A DNA stretch of 64,000 nucleotides from Nocardioides cavernae (GTDB taxonomy: Bacteria; Actinomycetota; Actinomycetes; Propionibacteriales; Nocardioidaceae), in assembly GCF_013410035.1 (NCBI RefSeq), contig NZ_JACCBW010000002.1, positions 310,001 to 374,000 of the forward strand, given 5' to 3'. Shown piece by piece: positions 24,517 to 32,236 of the stretch. The position numbers were made by a program, and so were the translations under genes. The notes beneath the pieces are model-generated. The model was not told the origin of the DNA, did no database searches, and was given only the letters and a program-made list of their open reading frames with translations. Every line of letters begins with the position of its first letter. Positions within the stretch are counted from its first letter, which is position 1.

Positions 24517-24558
24517 GCAACAGCTGTCCGAAGCAATTCGGGGGACCGGGGAGCAGCC

Positions 24559-24894
24559 GTGGATCTGACCCTTGCGACACGCGAGGTCGACGGGCGCGCC
24601 ATCGTGGCCGTCGGTGGAGAGATCGACGTCTACACCGCACCCAAGCTGCGCGACTGCATCACCGAGCTCGTCGGTGCCGGCACCTACGACATCATCGTCG
24701 ACCTCGAGGCCGTCGAGTTCCTCGACTCCACGGGCCTCGGCGTCCTCGTCGGTGGCCTCAAGAAGGTCCGCGCCCACGACGGCTCGCTCGACCTGGTCTG
24801 CACCCAGGAGCGCCTGCTCAAGATCTTCCGCATCACCGGTCTGGCGAAGGTGTTCGTGATCCACGACTCCGTCAGCCTCGCCCCCGGCGCCTGA
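24559..24894 (+). CDS. bldG: BldG-like anti-sigma factor antagonist (STAS domain)
   Basis: A 111-residue single STAS domain protein. [14 protein letters not shown] at 19-32 and [20 protein letters not shown] at 54-73 are almost identical to Streptomyces BldG. S57 in the DSTGLG loop is the expected phosphorylation site, by which partner kinases inactivate the antagonist. In the family it releases sigma factors (SigB/SigF types) from anti-sigma factors and controls development or stress. Unlike Streptomyces, no anti-sigma gene follows: a terminator comes after it. GTG 24559 has GGGGAG about seven bases upstream. It is divergent from the helicase. Confidence 0.93.
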   Translation: MDLTLATREVDGRAIVAVGGEIDVYTAPKLRDCITELVGAGTYDIIVDLEAVEFLDSTGLGVLVGGLKKVRAHDGSLDLVCTQERLLKIFRITGLAKVFVIHDSVSLAPGA

Positions 24895-24930
24895 GCGCCG
24901 CCCGGTCCCTCGCGGAGGCCTGGTCCACCA

Positions 24931-24958
24931 CCCCTCGGGACGTGTCCCGGGGGGTTTT
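24931..24958 (+). terminator. intrinsic terminator after bldG
   Basis: CCCCTCGGGAC and GTCCCGGGGGG pair almost perfectly (one G-U), and TTTT follows at 24955-24958. It lies 36 bases after the bldG stop, so bldG is probably transcribed alone. Confidence 0.85.
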
Positions 24959-24983
24959 GCACGTTCCATCCCGATACCCCGGT

Positions 24984-25032
24984 GTGGTGTGGGTCACCCT
25001 GCCCCGTGATCTGGGTCACGTCTGCGTAGACT
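24984..25032 (+). promoter_or_regulatory. tandem Crp-like sites and -10 box before hppA
   Basis: Two GTG(A/G)-N6-TCAC dyads, at 24984-24997 (GTGG half) and 25006-25019 (perfect GTGA-N6-TCAC), are exactly 22 bp apart, about two helical turns. The second ends 7 bp before a -10-like TAGACT (25027-25032) with no good -35 hexamer. That is the layout of a promoter activated by a Crp/Fnr-family protein (consensus TGTGA-N6-TCACA). The hppA leader would be about 36 nt with AGGAGG at 25063-25068. Confidence 0.55.
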
Positions 25033-25074
25033 CCGGCGCGTTCACGGATAGTTATCAGTCCTAGGAGGACGCGC

Positions 25075-27366
25075 ATGACGGGGATCCTGCCCGCAGTCGT
25101 GAAGCCGGAGCTCGAAGGCGGAAATCTCGTCCTGGTCGTCATTGTCGCCCTGATCGCGCTCGGCGCGCTCGGGATGGCAGCGATGTTCCGGTCGCAGGTG
25201 CTCGCCGCCGGTGAGGGCACCGACAACATGAGGACCATCGCCCAGGCCGTCCAGGAAGGCGCCAACGCCTACCTGCAGCGGCAGTTCCGCACTCTCGGGA
25301 TCTTCGCCGCGGTGGCGTTCGTGGTCCTGTTCGCACTGCCCGCAGACGACGTCGCCGTCCGCATCGGTCGTTCGATCTTCTTCCTGGTCGGCGCCGGCTT
25401 CTCCGCCGCGATCGGCTACCTCGGCATGAGCCTGGCCGTGCGCGCCAACCTGCGCGTCGCGGCGGCCGCCGAAACCGAGGGCCGTGATCCCGCCATGACG
25501 ATCGGCTTCCGCACCGGCGCCTTCGTCGGCATGGCGACCGTCGGCCTCGGCCTGCTCGGCGCCAGCGTCGTCGTGCTGCTGTTCAAGGACGAGGCCCCGC
25601 ACGTGCTCGAGGGCTTCGGCTTCGGCGCCGCGCTGCTCGCCATGTTCATGCGCGTCGGCGGCGGCATCTTCACCAAGGCCGCCGACGTCGGCGCCGACCT
25701 CGTCGGCAAGGTCGAGCAGAACATCCCCGAGGACGACCCGCGCAACGCCGCCACCATCGCGGACAACGTGGGCGACAACGTGGGCGACTGCGCCGGCATG
25801 GCCGCCGACCTCTTCGAGTCGTACGCCGTCACGCTGGTCGCCGCGCTCATCCTCGGCGCGGCCGCCTTCGGCAACGAGGGCCTCGTGTTCCCGCTGCTGA
25901 TCCCCGCGATCGGCGCGCTGACGGCCGTCCTGGGCATCTACATCACCAAGCCGCGGGCCGGCGAGAGCGGCCTGACCACCATCAACCGCGCCTTCTACAT
26001 CTCGGCCGCCGTCGGCGCCGTCGCGTCGGTGCTGCTGTCCTACATCTACCTCCCGGGCTCCTTCTCGGAGTTCAGCAACGTCACCGGCCTCGACATGGCC
26101 ACCGCCGAGGGCGACCCGCGCCTGATCGCCTCGCTCGCCGTCGTCATCGGCATCGTGATGGCCGCCGGAATCCTGGCCCTGACCGGCTACTACACCGGCA
26201 CGGAGTACCGCCCGGTCAAGGACGTCGCCTCGACCTCGATCACCGGTCCGGCGACCGTGATCCTCTCCGGCCTCTCGGTCGGCTTCGAGTCGGCCGTCTA
26301 CACCACGCTGGTCATCGGTGCGGCCGTGTTCGGCGGCTTCCTGCTCGGCGGCGTGACGCTCACGGTGTCGCTCTTCGCCGTCGCGCTCGCCGGTTGCGGC
26401 CTGCTCACCACGGTCGGCGTCATCGTGGCCATGGACACCTTCGGTCCGGTCTCCGACAACGCCCAGGGCATCGCCGAGATGTCCGGCGACGTCAGCGAGA
26501 ACGGTGCGCAGATCCTCACCGAGCTCGACGCGGTGGGCAACACGACCAAGGCGATCACCAAGGGCATCGCGATCGCCACGGCGGTGCTCGCGGCCACCGC
26601 GCTGTTCGGCTCGTACGCCACCTCGGTGGCCGAGGCCTACCTCGAGTCCAACGCCTCGGACGCGCTCGACTTCACCGTCTTCAACCCCGGCGTCCTCGTC
26701 GGCGTGCTGCTCGGCGCGGCCGTGGTGTTCCTCTTCTCGGGCCTCGCCATCAACGCGGTCGCCCGCGCAGCCGGTGCGGTCGTGATGGAGGTGCGCCGCC
26801 AGTTCCGCGACATCCCCGGGATCATGGAGGGCACCGGTCGTCCGGAGTACGGCAAGGTCGTCGACATCGTCACCCGCGACTCGCTCCGCGAGCTGATCAC
26901 CCCGGGCATCCTGGCCGTGATGGCCCCGATCGCCGTCGGCTTCGGCCTCGGCGTGACCGCCCTGGCGGGCTTCCTCGCCGGTGCGATCGGTGCCGGCACC
27001 CTGATGGCCGTCTTCCTGGCCAACGCCGGTGGTGCCTGGGACAACGCCAAGAAGCTCGTCGAGGACGGCAACCACGGCGGCAAGGGCTCGTCGGCGCACG
27101 AGGCCACGATCATCGGCGACACCGTCGGCGACCCGTTCAAGGACACCGCCGGCCCGGCCATCAACCCGCTGATCAAGGTGATGAACCTGGTCTCGCTGCT
27201 CATCGCCAGCGCGATCGTCTCGATGAGCGTGGGTGAGGACCAGAACGACACGCTCCGCGTCCTCATCGCCCTCGTGGCCGTCGCGATCATCGTGGTCGCG
27301 GTGGTCGTGTCGAAGCGACGCGAGGTCGTCATCTCCGACGAGGCCCCGGCGGCGCCCGTCGTCTGA
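25075..27366 (+). CDS. hppA: membrane-bound proton-translocating pyrophosphatase, K+-independent type
   Basis: A 763-residue integral membrane enzyme with about 16 hydrophobic segments. The catalytic loop KAADVGADLVGKVEQNIPED starts near residue 202 with D204, followed by ADNVGDNVGDCAGMAADLFESY. A second acidic block lies near the C terminus (GDTVGDPFKDTAGPAINPLIK). The GNTTKA segment carries Lys492 where K+-dependent enzymes have Ala, so it should be K+-independent and pump H+ using PPi hydrolysis. It conserves energy and keeps PPi low. AGGAGG six bases before the ATG is the strongest ribosome site in this area. A terminator follows. Confidence 0.96.
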   Translation: MTGILPAVVKPELEGGNLVLVVIVALIALGALGMAAMFRSQVLAAGEGTDNMRTIAQAVQEGANAYLQRQFRTLGIFAAVAFVVLFALPADDVAVRIGRSIFFLVGAGFSAAIGYLGMSLAVRANLRVAAAAETEGRDPAMTIGFRTGAFVGMATVGLGLLGASVVVLLFKDEAPHVLEGFGFGAALLAMFMRVGGGIFTKAADVGADLVGKVEQNIPEDDPRNAATIADNVGDNVGDCAGMAADLFESYAVTLVAALILGAAAFGNEGLVFPLLIPAIGALTAVLGIYITKPRAGESGLTTINRAFYISAAVGAVASVLLSYIYLPGSFSEFSNVTGLDMATAEGDPRLIASLAVVIGIVMAAGILALTGYYTGTEYRPVKDVASTSITGPATVILSGLSVGFESAVYTTLVIGAAVFGGFLLGGVTLTVSLFAVALAGCGLLTTVGVIVAMDTFGPVSDNAQGIAEMSGDVSENGAQILTELDAVGNTTKAITKGIAIATAVLAATALFGSYATSVAEAYLESNASDALDFTVFNPGVLVGVLLGAAVVFLFSGLAINAVARAAGAVVMEVRRQFRDIPGIMEGTGRPEYGKVVDIVTRDSLRELITPGILAVMAPIAVGFGLGVTALAGFLAGAIGAGTLMAVFLANAGGAWDNAKKLVEDGNHGGKGSSAHEATIIGDTVGDPFKDTAGPAINPLIKVMNLVSLLIASAIVSMSVGEDQNDTLRVLIALVAVAIIVVAVVVSKRREVVISDEAPAAPVV

Positions 27367-27383
27367 CACCCCGCGCGCACGCC

Positions 27384-27423
27384 GTCATGGCGGCTGGTTG
27401 CTCCGGCAACCGGCCGCCATGAC
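27384..27423. terminator. hairpin terminator between convergent hppA and the MMPL gene
   Basis: GTCATGGCGGC and its complement GCCGCCATGAC close a long stem; inside, GGTTGC pairs with GCAACC around a TCCG loop, with one mismatch between the two helices. No T-tract follows, as is common in high-GC actinobacteria. It serves the end of hppA and possibly the convergent gene. Confidence 0.8.
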
Positions 27424-27451
27424 GCATTCCGGGGGCGGGCCGGTCGCGACC

Positions 27452-29551
27452 TCAGGCGCGCGAGCCCGGCCGCCACCAGTTGCGCTCGCCGAGCAGCGTC
27501 ATCGCGGCGGGCAGCAGCAGGCCGCGCACGACGGTGACGTCGAGGACGATCGCGACGGTCATGCCGACGCCGACCTCCTTGACCGCGACCAGCTCGCCGG
27601 CCGCGAAGCCCAGGAACACGACCGAGATGGCGAGCGCCGCCAGGGTCACGACCGGGCCGGACGCGGTGACGCCGGCGAGGACCGCGCGGTCGTTGTCCTG
27701 GCGGGTCCCGTGGCCGCCGGCGGAGTCCCACTCCTCCTTGATCCGCGCGACGAGGAAGAGGTGGTAGTCCATGGACAGGCCGAAGGCGAACATGAAGAGC
27801 AGCAGCGGTGTCGTCAGGTCGAGGCTTCCCGTCGCGGTGCCGCCCAGCAGCGGCCCGCCCCAGCCGTGCTGGAAGACGAGCGTCACCACGCCGAGCATCG
27901 CGAGCAGCGAGAGCACGTTGAGCAGCAGGGTCTTGGCCGCGACGACCGGCGCCCGGGTGAGCCGCAGGAGCAGCAGTCCGCAGACGAGGAGGACGGCGAG
28001 GACGGCGAGGGGTGTACGCCCGGCGAGCGCCGCCCGGGAGTCGACCAGCTCGGCGGCCGGCCCGCCGACCTGCACGTCGTAGCCGTCGGCGAGGTCGCGC
28101 ACGTCCGCCACGACGCGCTGCGCCGCCGGACCGCTGGTGGTGCCGCGCGGCATGACCGTGAAGCGGCTCCAGCCGTCCGGGAGGCCGTCGCGCACGTAGA
28201 CGTCCTCGACGTCGGGCAGGTCCAGCAGCTGGTCCTGCAAGGAGGCCAGGCGCGGGTCGCCGGGGGACAGGTCGACGAGGACGTCGGCCGGGGCGGTCGC
28301 GATGTCGGGGTAGTCGCGCTCGACGACCTCGACGACCGTCCGGGCCTCGCTCCCCGGCGGGAGGGAGCGTGCGTCCGAGGCGCCGAGCCGGAGCCCGAGG
28401 AGCGGCGAGGCGAGGGCGAGCAGCACCGCCGTCGTGCCGACCAGGACCGGCCACGGTCGCGCCTGCGCGAGCCCGGCCAGGCGCACCAGGAGCGACCGCT
28501 CGGGAGCACGGGCCGGGCGGCCCCACGCGCCGCGCGCCACGTCCGGCACGCGGCGGTGCGCCACGGCCAGCAGCGCGGGGGTGAGGGACAGTCCGGCGAC
28601 GGTCACGACGGCGACGGCGACGAGCCCGCCCACGGCCAGGCCGGTGAGGAGCGGGTCGCCGATGAGCAGGAGGGCGGCGACCGACGAGCCGACGGTGAGC
28701 CCGGAGACGAGCACCGTGCGTCCGGCCGTGGCGAGCGTACGACTGAGCACCGCCGCGAGGTCGGGGTCGGCGCCCGCCGCTGCGCGTTCCTCGCGGAAGC
28801 GTGCGAGGACGAGCAGGCTGTAGTCGACGCACAGCCCGAGACCGAGCACGGTGACGACGTTGACGGCGAAGTCGCTCACGGGGGTCAGCGCCGCGACGCC
28901 CGTCAGAGCGAGCAGTGAGGCCGCGACCGCGGACAGGGCGGTCGCGACGGGGAGCACGCCCGCCACGACGCTGCCGAGCGCGACGGCGAGCAGCACGAGC
29001 AGGACGACGAGTGCAGCGCCCTCGCCGCGTGCGGCGTCCTGCACGGCCTGGTCGGTGAAGGTGCGCTCGGCGAGGAGGTCGCCACCCACGCTGACGTCGG
29101 GGAACGGTGTGGTGCGCAGCAGGTCCGCGACCTCGTCGGCGAGCGCCAGCGCGTCGTCGTCGCCGAGGCCGGGGTCCAGCTCGACCTCCACCACCGCACT
29201 GCTGCGGTCCTCGGCGACGAGCTCGTAGGCACCCGTCGTCCAGGGGTCCCGGACGTCGACGACGCCGGGCAGCTCCCGGACCGCGAACAGCACCCCGCTG
29301 GCGGCGTCGCTGGTCTCGGCGGACACGGGGTCGGCCCCGGAGAGGACGGCCACGACCTGCTCGCGCTCGGCGTCGAGCTCCTCGAGCCGCTGCCCGACCT
29401 CCGTCGACTCCGCTCCGGGACGGGCGCCGACGTCCTCGGCCCGGTCGAACACGGACCCGCCGAGGACGCCCCCGGCCACCACGACCACGGTCCACACGGC
29501 CAGCACGACGGCTCGACGCCGGTGGACCCAGCGGCCCCATCGCTCCAGCAC
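27452..29551 (-). CDS. MMPL/RND-family membrane transporter
   Basis: A 699-residue transporter with the MMPL layout: an N-terminal helix (LAVWTVVVVAGGVLGG), a large extracytoplasmic loop (about residues 40-170), a block of five to six helices, a second loop (about 390-510), and a second helix block. ALTGVAALTPVSDFAVNVVTVLGLGLCVDYSLLVLARFREE and FGLSMDYHLFLVARIKEE mark the two proton-relay Asp-Tyr motifs (VDYS and MDYH). Relatives export lipids or drugs. TACAGT lies six bases before the GTG start. No regulator or lipid-synthesis genes adjoin, so the cargo is unknown. Confidence 0.9.
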   Translation of the reverse strand: MLERWGRWVHRRRAVVLAVWTVVVVAGGVLGGSVFDRAEDVGARPGAESTEVGQRLEELDAEREQVVAVLSGADPVSAETSDAASGVLFAVRELPGVVDVRDPWTTGAYELVAEDRSSAVVEVELDPGLGDDDALALADEVADLLRTTPFPDVSVGGDLLAERTFTDQAVQDAARGEGAALVVLLVLLAVALGSVVAGVLPVATALSAVAASLLALTGVAALTPVSDFAVNVVTVLGLGLCVDYSLLVLARFREERAAAGADPDLAAVLSRTLATAGRTVLVSGLTVGSSVAALLLIGDPLLTGLAVGGLVAVAVVTVAGLSLTPALLAVAHRRVPDVARGAWGRPARAPERSLLVRLAGLAQARPWPVLVGTTAVLLALASPLLGLRLGASDARSLPPGSEARTVVEVVERDYPDIATAPADVLVDLSPGDPRLASLQDQLLDLPDVEDVYVRDGLPDGWSRFTVMPRGTTSGPAAQRVVADVRDLADGYDVQVGGPAAELVDSRAALAGRTPLAVLAVLLVCGLLLLRLTRAPVVAAKTLLLNVLSLLAMLGVVTLVFQHGWGGPLLGGTATGSLDLTTPLLLFMFAFGLSMDYHLFLVARIKEEWDSAGGHGTRQDNDRAVLAGVTASGPVVTLAALAISVVFLGFAAGELVAVKEVGVGMTVAIVLDVTVVRGLLLPAAMTLLGERNWWRPGSRA

Positions 29552-29614
29552 CCGGCGACTGTAGCCAAGCGGAGGCGTCCGTGGCCCGCGTTCCAGAACC
29601 GGCCGCCGGAGGCG

Positions 29615-30508
29615 TCAGCGCTGGTCGAAGTGCGGCCGGGTGAGCTCCTCGGCCAGCCCGCCCAACGCCGTGCGGTCGTCGGTGTCGCCCGCGTGCGGGC
29701 CCTGCAGCCACTGGGCGAAGGACCAGATCTCGGAGAGCCGCCACTCGAGGTCGAACAGCCGCACCACCTGCGGGTCTTGAGCGACGTCGCGGCCCTCGTG
29801 CACGAGCGTCGCGAGGTCGCGCTCGCGGGGCGCGAGGAGCAACGACTCCCAGTCGACCAGCCACGTCCGCCCGCGCGCCAGCCACTGGTTGCGCACGTGC
29901 GGCTCGCCGTGCGTGACGACGTACGTCGCCGGGTCCGACAGGTCGACCAGGCGCGCGTGCTCGCGGGCCCAGGCCCCGACCTGCGTCAGGTGGTCGACGA
30001 CGAGCTCGCGGGCGGCCCGGCCGAGGGGCGCGTCCCACGGCTGCTGGAGCAGGTTGCGCAGCAGGTGCGTGAGGTCGGACGGGATCTCGGTCGTCCACGT
30101 CCGTGCGCCGGCCGGCGCGGGGGCCGAGTGGAGCTCGGCGAGCATGCCCGGGAGCTCGGGCACCGACTCCTCGGGGCGGCTGCCCTCGAGCCAGCGCGTC
30201 ACGCTGGCCGTACGTCGGCCGACCGCCACGGTGAAGCTCCCGTCGTCGCTCGGCACGGACGGCCACACGAAGTCCAGGCCCAGCGCGGCCGCCGACCCGT
30301 ACGCCGCCTCGAGCGACGCCTGCGTGTGGCGCGGCAGGTCCGGGTCGAGGGTGAGGAAGAGCGTCGGCGTCCCCGACACGTCGACCCGCCAGTGGTGCGC
30401 GCCCCACCCGACCGCGAGGTGCTCGACGGCGTCGGCACGCGGCTCCCAGTGCCTCCGCGCGAGGTCCAGCACCTCGTCGTCGCTCACGTCGGCGGGTCGC
30501 TCCAGCAC
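29615..30508 (-). CDS. aminoglycoside/choline phosphotransferase-family kinase
   Basis: A ~297-residue protein with the APH kinase fold. The Brenner motif is HGEPHVRNQ, a variant of HGD-x4-N with Glu in place of the catalytic Asp, and LVDWESLLLAPRERDLA follows. The nucleotide loop region near residues 30-45 is poorly conserved. The Glu replacement is found in some members but may lower activity. It could phosphorylate an antibiotic, choline or another metabolite. GTG 30508 is the chosen start; it lies 49 bp from the divergent methyltransferase. No resistance context is visible. Confidence 0.75.
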   Translation of the reverse strand: MLERPADVSDDEVLDLARRHWEPRADAVEHLAVGWGAHHWRVDVSGTPTLFLTLDPDLPRHTQASLEAAYGSAAALGLDFVWPSVPSDDGSFTVAVGRRTASVTRWLEGSRPEESVPELPGMLAELHSAPAPAGARTWTTEIPSDLTHLLRNLLQQPWDAPLGRAARELVVDHLTQVGAWAREHARLVDLSDPATYVVTHGEPHVRNQWLARGRTWLVDWESLLLAPRERDLATLVHEGRDVAQDPQVVRLFDLEWRLSEIWSFAQWLQGPHAGDTDDRTALGGLAEELTRPHFDQR

Positions 30509-30557
30509 CCGGCCATGGTGGCACCCGGGTCCGCGAGGGGTCTGGGAGGCTGGGCCC

Positions 30558-32039
30558 ATGCCGTCCGACCTCGACTTCGCCGGTCCCCTCCGCGACGCCC
30601 TGCGCGCCGCCGACTTCACCTACGACCGGGTCGCCGACGCGATCGGCGACGAGGCACACCGTGCGCTCGGGCGCAACGAGACGCTGCCGGCGCTGAGGCG
30701 TACGACCTCGGGCGGGCCGCTCGACACGCTCGTGCGGCTCTTCCTGCTCCAGACGCCCGTGCCGCGCGACGCCGCCGACCGCGCACTGCCGGGCCTGGTC
30801 GACCGGCTGTGCAACGCCGGGCTGCTCGAGCAGAGCGTCAGCGAGGTCGGTGCGCGGACCGACTGCCGGCCGTACGCCGTGGACGAGCAGGACCTGTGGA
30901 TCGTCTCGGACCTCACCCCGGGCCTCGACGGCGCGCCCGTCGCGGTCGGCCCCGACCACGTGCTCGGGATCTCCAGCGCCTCGACCAGCCTCGCCCAGCT
31001 CACGATGCGCGAGCAGGCCGGCCGCTCGCTCGACCTCGGCACCGGCTGCGGCGTGCAGGCGCTGCACCTCGCGGCACACTCCGGCTCGGTCGTCGCGACC
31101 GACGTCAACGCCCGTGCGTTGTGGATGACGCGCCTCAACGCGACGCTCAACGGCGTCGACGTCGACGTGCGCGACGGGTCGTTCTTCGAGCCGGTCGCGG
31201 GGGAGCGGTTCGACCTGATCGCGACCAACCCGCCCTTCGTGATCTCGCCGGCGACGGGCGAGCGGCTGGTCTACCGCGACTCCGGACTGCCCGGCGACCG
31301 CGTCGTGGAGCACATCGTGCGCACCGGCCCCGACCACCTCGCCGCGGGCGGCTGGCTGCAGGTGCTGGCCAACTGGGCCGTCACCGACCGGCCGTGGGAC
31401 GAGCGGATCGGCTCGTGGCTGCGTGAGGACTGCGACGCGCTCGTCGTGCAGCGCGAGACCCTCGACCCCGCCGCCTACGTCGAGCTCTGGCTCAAGGACA
31501 GCGGCCACCACGGCGGCCCCGACTACGCCCACCGCTACGACACCTGGCTGTCGTGGCTGGAGGAGTCGGGCATCGAGGGTGTCGGGTTCGGCTGGATCAA
31601 CGTCCGCCTGCGCGACGGCAGCGGTGCAGGCAGCGGCACGCACGAGCTGCTCGAGTGGCCGTACGACGTCGAGCAGCCCATCGGGCCCGCCATCGGCGCG
31701 TGGGGTGACGCGGCCCGCGACCTGCACGACCTGTCCGACGACGCACTGCTGGCCACGACCCTGCGCGCCCGCGACGACGTGCAGCAGGAGACCGTCGGCC
31801 GTCCGGGCGCGGAGGACCCCGAGGCGATCGTCCTGCGCCAGCAGCGGGGCTTCCGCCGCGCCCGCACCGCCGACACGGTGGAGGCCGCGCTCGTCGGCGC
31901 CAGCGACGGCGACCTGACGGTCGGCCGCCTGCTCGGGGCCCTCGGGGCGCTGCTCGAGCGGGACGAGGCAGACCTGCGCGCGACGTACCTCCCCGTCGTC
32001 CGCGACCTGGTGGCGGAGGGCTTCCTGCAGCTGTCCTGA
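30558..32039 (+). CDS. N5-glutamine/adenine-type methyltransferase-domain protein
   Basis: A 493-residue protein. The N-terminal ~150 residues form a winged-helix-like region (DUF7059 type). A class I methyltransferase domain spans about 150-320 with motif I LDLGTGCGVQALHLA and motif IV NPPFV (the NPP(F/Y) signature of amino-group N-methylation), and a C-terminal ~170-residue extension follows. This is the architecture of PrmC/RlmG-related enzymes in actinobacteria; targets are probably a release factor, rRNA or tRNA base. GGGAGG eight bases upstream fixes the ATG at 30558. The gene stands alone. Confidence 0.82.
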   Translation: MPSDLDFAGPLRDALRAADFTYDRVADAIGDEAHRALGRNETLPALRRTTSGGPLDTLVRLFLLQTPVPRDAADRALPGLVDRLCNAGLLEQSVSEVGARTDCRPYAVDEQDLWIVSDLTPGLDGAPVAVGPDHVLGISSASTSLAQLTMREQAGRSLDLGTGCGVQALHLAAHSGSVVATDVNARALWMTRLNATLNGVDVDVRDGSFFEPVAGERFDLIATNPPFVISPATGERLVYRDSGLPGDRVVEHIVRTGPDHLAAGGWLQVLANWAVTDRPWDERIGSWLREDCDALVVQRETLDPAAYVELWLKDSGHHGGPDYAHRYDTWLSWLEESGIEGVGFGWINVRLRDGSGAGSGTHELLEWPYDVEQPIGPAIGAWGDAARDLHDLSDDALLATTLRARDDVQQETVGRPGAEDPEAIVLRQQRGFRRARTADTVEAALVGASDGDLTVGRLLGALGALLERDEADLRATYLPVVRDLVAEGFLQLS

Positions 32040-32164
32040 GGTCGGTCGTCGGAGCGTGGCCCTCGTGGACCGTGTGGGAGGTCTCCGACACCTGCTGACC
32101 ACCGCTGGGGGTGGGGAGACCGCGCCGCACTTGTGTCGAGGGGTGAGCAGAAGTCGGCGGATCG

Positions 32165-32194
32165 TTGACGTGATCCCCGTCACCTGCCTACGTT
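32165..32194 (+). promoter_or_regulatory. promoter with internal Crp-like palindrome before the sugar dehydrogenase gene
   Basis: TTGACG (32165-32170) and TACGTT (32189-32194) are separated by 18 bp and form a good promoter. The dyad GTGATCCCCGTCAC (32170-32183) fills the spacer and matches the GTGA-N6-TCAC pattern seen before hppA. A protein bound there would block polymerase, so repression by a Crp-family or other regulator is expected. The leader would be about 36 nt, with AGGAGA before the ATG. Confidence 0.55.
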
Positions 32195-32236
32195 GCTGGG
32201 GCTCCTCCATGCCTCGGGAAGACCAGGAGAACCCCC

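Noticed and set aside
24895..25074. Riboswitch before hppA
   Set aside because: The region is explained by the bldG terminator, the promoter and the Crp-like sites; no conserved riboswitch core was seen.
25042..27369. Long frame antisense to hppA
   Set aside because: Its His/Asp/Arg-rich translation mirrors membrane-protein codons; hppA is unambiguous.
29615..30508. Antibiotic-resistance determinant
   Set aside because: Only the APH-like fold is seen, with a Glu in the catalytic site and no resistance or mobile context.
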